Assembly: GCA_003353825.1 (NCBI GenBank)
Contig: PIVW01000192.1
Coordinates: forward strand, 1-10,187
From: Chloroflexota bacterium
GTDB taxonomy: Bacteria > Chloroflexota > Anaerolineae > J102
Reading direction: 5' to 3'
DNA length: 10,187 nt
The position numbers were made by a program, and so were the translations under genes. The number at the start of each line of letters is the position of its first letter. Positions within the stretch are counted from its first letter, which is position 1. The notes below the pieces were generated by a model that worked only from the letters and a program-made list of their open reading frames with translations, was not told the DNA's origin and ran no database searches. Positions 7,801-10,187 of this stretch are shown in pieces.

Positions 7801-9292
7801 TGGGCGTTTTGTGGAGATCGGCAAGCGAAACATCTGGACAAGTGAGCGGATGCAAGCAGTGCGTCCGGACGTGTCATACCACATCTTTGCCCTGGACGAA
7901 TTGATGGAAAATCACCCCCACGACGTAAGCCAACTGTTAGAGGAGATTGCTGACCGTCTGGGAAGAGGCGAACTGCAACCGCTGCGCCACCGCATCTACC
8001 CCATGGTGCAGGCCGAGAGCGCCTTTCGATTCATGCAGCAGGCGCGCCACATCGGCAAGCTGGTGCTGATGCCTCCATCAGAGGTATCGGTTCGTTCGCA
8101 GGGCAGCTATTTCATTAGCGGAGGTCTTGGTGCTTTGGGGATGCAGGCAGCGGCGTGGCTGGTGGAACAGGGCGCACAACGGATCGTGCTCAGCAGCAGG
8201 CGACCACCAGGTGAGGCGACACTAAACGACGTTGAGGAATTGCGCGACCAGGGAGCGATCATAGAGGTAATCCTGGCCGATGTCGCCAACCAGACTGACG
8301 TGAGCAAATTAATCCGGAGAGCCAATGAAGAGGCTCACTTACCCTTGCGCGGCGTAATCCATGCCGCAGGTGTGCTCGACGACGGTGTCCTGGGCGAGCA
8401 GAGTTGGGCACGTTTTGAGCATGTGATGAGGCCCAAGGTAATGGGTGCACACCATCTGCACAAAGCCACGCAAGAAATGGAACTGGACTTCTTCGTGATG
8501 TACTCATCGGTGGCGTCCTTATTGGGGCTGACGGGACAGAGCAACTATGCTGCAGCCAACGCCTATCTAGATGGATTGGCCCAGCAGCGGCAGGCAGAGG
8601 GGCTGCCGGCACTGAGCGTGCAGTGGGGGCCTTGGGCAGGAGCAGGCATGGCGAGTCGCAACCGGAGTGTGCAGAGTCGACTGCGGCGGCAGGGCCTGAG
8701 TCCATTGGCAGCGGATGCGGCCCATGGTGCGCTGGGGAAATTGCTACAACAAGGAGTCAATCACGCCACGGTGCTAGATGCTGACTGGGAACAGATGACT
8801 GAGGGGTTGGGCAAGGCAGGAGGGCCACTGTTGGCGAGACTGCTAAGGCGGACGCAATCGAGCACAGAAAGCGCACCCTTGTTGGCACAATTGCATCAGA
8901 CGCCCGCCGCAGCCAAGCCTCGCCTGCTTACTGACTATCTCCAGCGCCAGATCCAGCGGATCCTGACACTGCCGGCATTGCCCGATCCAGCAGTAGGATT
9001 TATGGATCTGGGTATGGATTCGTTGATGGCCGTAGAACTGAAAAATCACCTGCAACGTGCCTTGGGTGAGCAAATGACGCTCACAAATACCGTGGCCCTG
9101 GACTATCCCAGAGTCGATGTATTGGCAAAACATTTGCTGGCGGAACTGGGTGTGCAAACTGCTCCATCTGCTCCTGCTCCTGCAGACGAAGCTACACCCG
9201 ATCCCCACACAGAACTACAAGACGTTAGCGATGAGGCAGCGGAAGCAATGCTCATCCAAGAATTGGCCTATCTGGAAGCAAACAACGGATAA
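305..9292 (+). CDS. Type I PKS: MT-GNAT-ACP loading module plus fully reducing extension module
   Basis: This 2995-residue multidomain synthase probably starts a polyketide chain and performs its first elongation in the cytoplasm. Domain order by residue: methyltransferase 1-512, GNAT-type decarboxylase 514-706, ACP1 728-799, KS 834-1262, AT 1370-1678, DH 1744-2025, pseudo-KR 2038-2260, ER 2271-2590, KR 2600-2780, ACP2 2871-2949, docking helix 2973-2992. Catalytic residues are present in KS, AT, KR and both ACPs. The DH keeps its His/Asp pair but departs from consensus around it. The start is fixed by the RBS at 295-300 and an in-frame stop just upstream. The frame is unbroken, with no sign of frameshift or decay. 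The next PKS gene begins 5 bases after the stop, so the two are almost certainly one operon and the chain on ACP2 passes to that protein. The loading module resembles those of the CurA, AprA, GphF and SxtA families. The final product is unknown. Confidence 0.97.
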   Translation: MLELVNRYSHGFVAIPTIVACDELGLFTELKSPYGAQSAAQLAETLQANEGHLGVALRLLHSLGWLEGKDNRYRLTLAAEGRKEIPPDVVELLALPIADYLLAAEGDSKLQPWLERLEGRWGISEPLLADFVDGLILIPLLIGLQRHGALSSVDDPDQPLFSPLAANVRAPLVDLFAHLGWAERDAQGAQLTALGRFMAGRALNMAVIASYRPLLAQLPILLTGDPKNLLEQRNAQGHETHLDRSLNVQGSGFQHERYFADVDEIVVEIFNRQPISGQPRYICDTGCGDGTLLRRLYELICERTARGQVLQRYPLTLIGVDYNQTALEETARTLASLPHRLLQGDVGNPQQILADLHAQGVEYPQQILHIRSFLDHDRPFLAPSNENGVERRLTLPYAGVYVDAEGESIAPAEMVQSLVGHLARWRSVLGPHGLISLEVHNLHPYQIQQAVDLSESLYFDAVHGYSGQYLFEAETYLLALAEAGLFTERGWSKRYSEQAEFTRKTLQYLQKQPYRLRQAYHGDLKQLLELESSWPQGIRASAVALEQRLQRFPEGQFVLEQEGELVAVLYTQRIASLNVLDGLGASQVLQLHKPGGEVLLLLGISVLESFQGQGLSDQLIEFCQQWCRLKGDIRGIAGVTRCGRYSHELGESMADYVGRRDGQGQPVDPILRFHHSHGARIVKLLPDYRPQDRANHGYGVLIHYDLDEIEASAGSRVMEQAEASEQAPTPTVEQCVRTILGPKRRDSYESERALRDMGMDSLDIMELRVLLERQLHETLDSSFFFEYSTPKAIAGYFEGDTTPLAPSLSAVEPEGAPAIETSAMSNDEVNRGLEPLAIVGMACRFPGGVRTPEDFWELLCEGVDAISEVPASRWQMDRYGGEKWDSAEHAAIGYGGFIEDVEQFDPGFFRIAPREARAIDPQQRLLLELSWEALERAGINPAGLAGSNTGVFAGIFTHDYQWLQVREQGAEDYDGYFGTGTSDAVVAGRLAYFYDFRGPAVTVDTACSSSLSALHLAGQSLRSGECEAALVVAANLLLSPELSLTFSKAGMLAADGRCKTFDAAADGYVRGEGAGVVVLKRLSQARADGDEILALVRGSAMNHDGASNGLTAPSGRAQEGVIRQALKVAGVSACEVSYVEAHGTGTSLGDPIEVKALSAVYGKERASDNPLLLGSVKTNIGHTEAAAGLAGLMKVVLALQHRHIPPHLHFQQANPELDLAAIPARIPTKGETWQGNGRNGRLAGLSSFGFSGTNVHAILASAPEPALVSTTSIQTQIDRNHQMLVLSAKSEIALSALARRYRSYLEQEQDEIQLADMCYTAAVGRSHFGQRAALVVDSAQALGVQLEALAQGQTAAGLYSDQSATVPKTAWLFTGQGSQYAGMGQQIYETQPGFRSTLQRCAEILDEHIEIPLLEVLFGGNNGGTIGLLLDHDEAEAWLKWTANTQPALFAIEYALAQLWQSWGVRPDVVMGHSVGEYVAACLAGVFSLEHALELIATRGRLMQALPSGGVMLAVMAPAERVQAFVADHSDVISIAGINGPKNTVISGEGSAVKVIAERLQSHGMYSHHLNVSHAFHSPLIEPMLAEFEKMAAQVTYRPPQLAIISNVTGKRAGDEIATPEYWVRHVMSAVQFAKGMDALSQEGVNAFLEIGPQPLLLSMGQQCLPDHEGLWLPSLRRGQEDWQQMLQTLGQLYAQGVDVDWAGFERDYSRRKVMLPTYPFQRQRFWLSVVAGDAQKIYRLSKHPLLGRRQELAPSGDVIYSQVINWQSHPWIADHRVYETALLPGMTYIAMALQAVDEAVSVRDVIFQEPLILKDGDAACELQFVLSAQTGDRRHFQVYGREVGADGVWNLHAQGSLEPIAERYHFKQIDIEDLKRTLPQQDQDSLNRQWQRLNLDYGPCLQTLAQAWIGADLALCEIIVPEALNLDSADESIHPALLDACIRLGLCYIGNDVGDEVFWAPWQMAGMTLSRAAPPHFYAHVDKPRQWDKKAQTYSYDIGLYDTSGQWFGEIRGFILKEAPREALLRKLTVDISGLLYKERWQQLPIEVEHNGSEPVMKQEAGLWLIVGESHAHGHSLATSLWGAEGSYLLVEQNDTFARCGEARYHLTLSETRHWSDLLQTLNGDSFAGVVWALPPSTNGTDDPLLAARPQCGGLLALVQALLRHKAEHLSEGLQVLTVQAQAVEPGEPVDPIQRMMWGLGRAIQSEAPGLQTRLIDVGAGTEVLDAVVQAIPGQALNGERQCAYRAGRWYVPRLVSDDKSSYLTPPNTGSWQLHVRERGDLANLELQSRELTAPGIGEVQVAVRASGLNFRDVLNALGEYPGDPGPLGGEVSGEVVALGEGVSDLDVGDRVFGLCFGIGGFASRLNINATMMKRLQQGVSYNAGATLTVAYGTALASFQLAGLKPGERVLIHAASGGVGLAAVQLAQQVGAEIYATASEGKQAYLRQLGISHIYDSRSSDYGLQILSDTGGEGVDVALNSLTSEGFIEATLVALAEGGRFVEIGKRNIWTSERMQAVRPDVSYHIFALDELMENHPHDVSQLLEEIADRLGRGELQPLRHRIYPMVQAESAFRFMQQARHIGKLVLMPPSEVSVRSQGSYFISGGLGALGMQAAAWLVEQGAQRIVLSSRRPPGEATLNDVEELRDQGAIIEVILADVANQTDVSKLIRRANEEAHLPLRGVIHAAGVLDDGVLGEQSWARFEHVMRPKVMGAHHLHKATQEMELDFFVMYSSVASLLGLTGQSNYAAANAYLDGLAQQRQAEGLPALSVQWGPWAGAGMASRNRSVQSRLRRQGLSPLAADAAHGALGKLLQQGVNHATVLDADWEQMTEGLGKAGGPLLARLLRRTQSSTESAPLLAQLHQTPAAAKPRLLTDYLQRQIQRILTLPALPDPAVGFMDLGMDSLMAVELKNHLQRALGEQMTLTNTVALDYPRVDVLAKHLLAELGVQTAPSAPAPADEATPDPHTELQDVSDEAAEAMLIQELAYLEANNG
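1844..2422 (+). other. GNAT-type decarboxylase domain of loading module (residues 514-706)
   Basis: A GCN5-acetyltransferase fold typical of PKS initiation modules. The cofactor-loop-like motif QGQGLS is at 611-616. Thr640 (in GVTRC) and His674 (in ILRFHHSHGA) are 34 residues apart, the same spacing as the Thr355/His389 pair reported as essential in CurA GNAT. In such modules the domain decarboxylates an ACP-bound malonyl-type group to give the starter. Retention of both residues argues against the inactive pseudo-GNAT state of AprA. Substrate choice (malonyl, methylmalonyl or dimethylmalonyl) cannot be read from the sequence. Confidence 0.82.
2486..2701 (+). other. Acyl carrier protein ACP1, loading module (residues 728-799)
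   Basis: The phosphopantetheine attachment motif GMDSLD carries Ser761. The domain follows the GNAT domain after a Glu/Ala-rich linker (about 708-727) and precedes a linker leading to the KS. It should carry the starter through methylation and decarboxylation. No acyltransferase lies in the loading module, so this ACP must be charged by another AT. Confidence 0.92.
2804..4090 (+). other. Ketosynthase KS1 (residues 834-1262)
   Basis: Decarboxylative condensation of the starter with the malonyl unit on ACP2. The catalytic triad is complete: Cys1007 in DTACSSS, His1142 in EAHGTGT, His1182 in TNIGHTEAA. The Cys-His (135) and His-His (40) spacings are the usual ones for modular PKS. The domain opens with LAIVGMACRFPGG and closes with FSGTNVHAIL. 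As the first elongating KS, it receives the GNAT-made starter from ACP1 within the same chain. Confidence 0.96.
4412..5338 (+). other. Acyltransferase AT, malonyl-CoA type (residues 1370-1678)
   Basis: Loads the extender unit onto ACP2. The nucleophile is Ser1474 in GHSVGEY, the oxyanion glutamine is Gln1376 in TGQGSQ, and Arg1499, 25 residues after the serine, is the carboxylate-binding arginine of dicarboxylic-acid ATs. The selectivity motif HAFH (1574-1577) indicates malonyl-CoA rather than methylmalonyl-CoA (usually YASH); His1577 is the likely catalytic histidine. The post-AT linker ends with PTYPFQRQRFW (about 1717-1727). This AT may also charge ACP1, but that is an inference. Confidence 0.93.
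5534..6379 (+). other. Dehydratase DH with altered motifs (residues 1744-2025)
   Basis: Removes water from the beta-hydroxyacyl chain. It begins with HPLLG. The catalytic pair is present: His1776 in ADHRVYETALLPG and Asp1940 in HPALLDACIR. Three flanking positions deviate: the glycine of HxxxGxxxxP is Glu1780, the Gln/His of DxxxQ/H is Arg1944, and the YGPxFQ motif reads YGPCLQ (1898-1903). The downstream ER needs an enoyl substrate, so the domain is probably active, but this is less sure than for the other domains. Confidence 0.85.
6416..7084 (+). other. Structural (pseudo) ketoreductase subdomain (residues 2038-2260)
   Basis: The stretch between DH and ER begins with LLYKERW and contains WLIVGES in place of a working NADPH loop. 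It ends near RAGRWYVPRL. This is the non-catalytic half of the split KR, which in fully reducing modules sits before the ER and pairs with the catalytic half after it. It was considered as a C-methyltransferase, but no glycine-rich SAM motif is present. Confidence 0.85.
7115..8074 (+). other. Enoylreductase ER (residues 2271-2590)
   Basis: NADPH-dependent reduction of the alpha,beta-double bond. A medium-chain reductase fold is shown by LNFRDVL (2310-2316), the nucleotide loop HAASGGVGLAAVQLA (2414-2428), and a conserved lysine, Lys2507, in EIGKRNIW. Tyr2322 sits in LGEYPG at a position linked to alpha-methyl stereochemistry in other PKS. Since the extender appears to be malonyl, no methyl stereocentre is expected here. 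Confidence 0.94.
8102..8644 (+). other. Catalytic ketoreductase KR, B-type (residues 2600-2780)
   Basis: Reduces the beta-ketone with NADPH. The nucleotide loop GGLGALG is at 2606-2612. The catalytic set is complete with normal spacing: Lys2711, Ser2735, Tyr2748 and Asn2752 (SNYAAAN). The LDD signature at 2691-2693 marks a B-type KR, giving a 3R (D) hydroxyl, the configuration usually taken by PKS dehydratases. This matches the DH in the same module. Confidence 0.95.
8915..9151 (+). other. Acyl carrier protein ACP2, extension module (residues 2871-2949)
   Basis: The attachment motif DLGMDSLMAVEL carries Ser2906. It holds the malonyl extender and then the growing chain. It is followed by an Ala/Pro/Asp/Glu-rich flexible linker (about 2950-2968) and the docking helix. 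No thioesterase is present, so the chain moves on to the next protein. Confidence 0.95.
9221..9280 (+). other. C-terminal docking helix (residues 2973-2992)
   Basis: After the flexible linker, DVSDEAAEAMLIQELAYLEA forms a short acidic amphipathic helix. This resembles the C-terminal docking helices of cyanobacterial and myxobacterial PKS proteins (class 2 style, for example in the curacin system). It should bind the basic/helical N-terminus of the protein encoded at 9298, steering chain transfer. Confidence 0.7.
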
Positions 9293-9297
9293 AGATA

Positions 9298-10187
9298 ATG
9301 CAGAAACAAGAAGAAAACTCAACCGTCAAACGAGCGCTGGTCCAGATCAGGAAGCTATCTTCTGAACTGGCAAGTGTAGAGGAGCAGATGCACGCTCCCA
9401 TCGCCATCGTGGGCCTGGCTTGCCGCTTTCCTGGTGCGCCAGATGCCGAGGCTTACTGGCAGTTGCTGAGCGAGGGCGTCGATGCCATCACGGAGATACC
9501 ATCCGAGCGCTGGGACATCGACGCCTTTTATGATCCCGATCCCGATACGCCCGGCAAGATGGCAACCCGTTGGGGCGGCTTCATCGAGGGCATCGACCGT
9601 TTCGACCCGGGGTTTTTTGGCATCGCCCCGCGGGAAGCGATCAGCCTTGACCCCCAGCAGCGGCTGTTGTTAGAGATGAGCTGGCAGGCGCTGGAGCAGG
9701 CGGGATTGAGCGCACAGACACTACATGGCAGTAATACGGGCGTCTACTTTGGCTTGAGCATCAACGACTACAACCACCTTGTGGCGGCGGGTGGCGGGGG
9801 GGACATCGATGCCTACATGGGCACGGGGACGTGGTTTAGCGCTGCTGCCGGTCGCATCAGCTACGCATTTGGCTTTCAGGGTCCGAGCATAGCGGTCGAC
9901 ACAGCCTGTTCCTCCTCGTTGGTGGCGCTCAATCAGGCCTGTATGGGTTTGCGTAACGGCGCCTGTGATGTGGCCCTTGTGGGCGGCGTCAACGCTATCC
10001 TCAATCCGGAGACCATGATCTACTTCTCCAAAGGGCACTTCATGGCCCCGGATGGCCGTTGCAAGACCTTTGACGCGGCAGCCGACGGCTATGTGCGTGG
10101 CGAAGGCTGTGGGGTGGTGGTGATCAAACGCCTGAGTGACGCCGAACGAGATGGCGACCGCATATTGGCCGTAGTTCGTGGCAGCGC
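9298..10187 (+). CDS. Second type I PKS, N-terminal docking segment plus ketosynthase (partial, runs off the window)
   Basis: The frame is open from ATG 9298 through the window end, giving 296 complete codons. Residues 1-31 form a short helical docking segment with basic residues (VKRALVQIRKLSSELAS) and an acidic patch before the KS. The KS begins at PIAIVGLACRFPG (34-46). The active-site Cys204 lies in DTACSSS; the two histidines are beyond the window. The protein is expected to take the acyl chain from ACP2 of the upstream synthase and extend it; its later domains are not visible. Only 5 bases separate it from the upstream stop, and the only Shine-Dalgarno-like sequence is a weak GGAT at 9287-9290. 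Translation is therefore probably coupled to the first gene. The KS resembles KS1 but is clearly divergent at DNA level, so this is not a recent tandem copy. Confidence 0.95.
   Translation, partial: MQKQEENSTVKRALVQIRKLSSELASVEEQMHAPIAIVGLACRFPGAPDAEAYWQLLSEGVDAITEIPSERWDIDAFYDPDPDTPGKMATRWGGFIEGIDRFDPGFFGIAPREAISLDPQQRLLLEMSWQALEQAGLSAQTLHGSNTGVYFGLSINDYNHLVAAGGGGDIDAYMGTGTWFSAAAGRISYAFGFQGPSIAVDTACSSSLVALNQACMGLRNGACDVALVGGVNAILNPETMIYFSKGHFMAPDGRCKTFDAAADGYVRGEGCGVVVIKRLSDAERDGDRILAVVRGS

Noticed and set aside
9117..9365. An 82-codon plus-strand frame spanning the junction of the two PKS genes
   Set aside because: It overlaps ACP2, the docking helix and the next gene's docking segment in another phase; both flanking proteins are well supported.
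2804..10187. Recent duplication of the KS-coding DNA (KS1 at 2804-4090 versus the KS beginning near 9397)
   Set aside because: The similarity is confined to family motifs, with many synonymous and amino-acid differences, as expected for any two PKS ketosynthases.

Overview
The window is a modular type I polyketide synthase (PKS) locus read entirely on the + strand. It holds one complete giant gene (305-9292, 2995 aa), the 5' part of a second PKS gene (9298 to the window end), and at the left edge a short tail of an unidentified reading frame (2-166). An AT-rich, roughly 140-base gap (167-304) carries the likely promoter and possible operators of the PKS operon. No RNA genes, CRISPR arrays, insertion sequences or clear terminators were seen.

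The large gene encodes the chain-starting enzyme. Its first third is a loading module of the MT-GNAT-ACP type, the architecture of the initiation modules known from CurA (curacin), AprA (apratoxin), GphF (gephyronic acid) and SxtA (saxitoxin). A SAM-dependent methyltransferase with an intact SAM loop is followed by a GNAT-fold decarboxylase-like domain with Thr640 and His674 in place, then a carrier protein. The rest is one full extension module: KS, malonyl-type AT, DH, pseudo-KR, ER, B-type KR and ACP. It ends in a short C-terminal docking helix.

The inferred chemistry is as follows. A malonyl or methylmalonyl group on ACP1 is C-methylated by the MT and decarboxylated by the GNAT domain to give a propionyl or isobutyryl starter. 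KS condenses this with malonyl-ACP, and KR, DH and ER reduce the beta-carbon fully to a saturated acyl chain such as pentanoyl or 4-methylpentanoyl. The chain then passes to the KS of the next protein. That protein starts 5 bases after the first gene's stop, and its N-terminus is a short helical docking segment fused directly to a KS.

The organism cannot be named from the sequence. The loading module type, the stand-alone monomodular proteins and the docking-helix style fit cyanobacteria, myxobacteria or Chloroflexota-like filamentous bacteria better than actinomycetes. Base composition is moderately GC-rich in the genes and clearly AT-rich in the promoter gap. The PKS design is a known type. 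The least ordinary points are the complete methyltransferase in the loading module, the duplicated winged-helix-like unit ahead of it, the altered DH motifs, and the repeat cluster in front of the operon.
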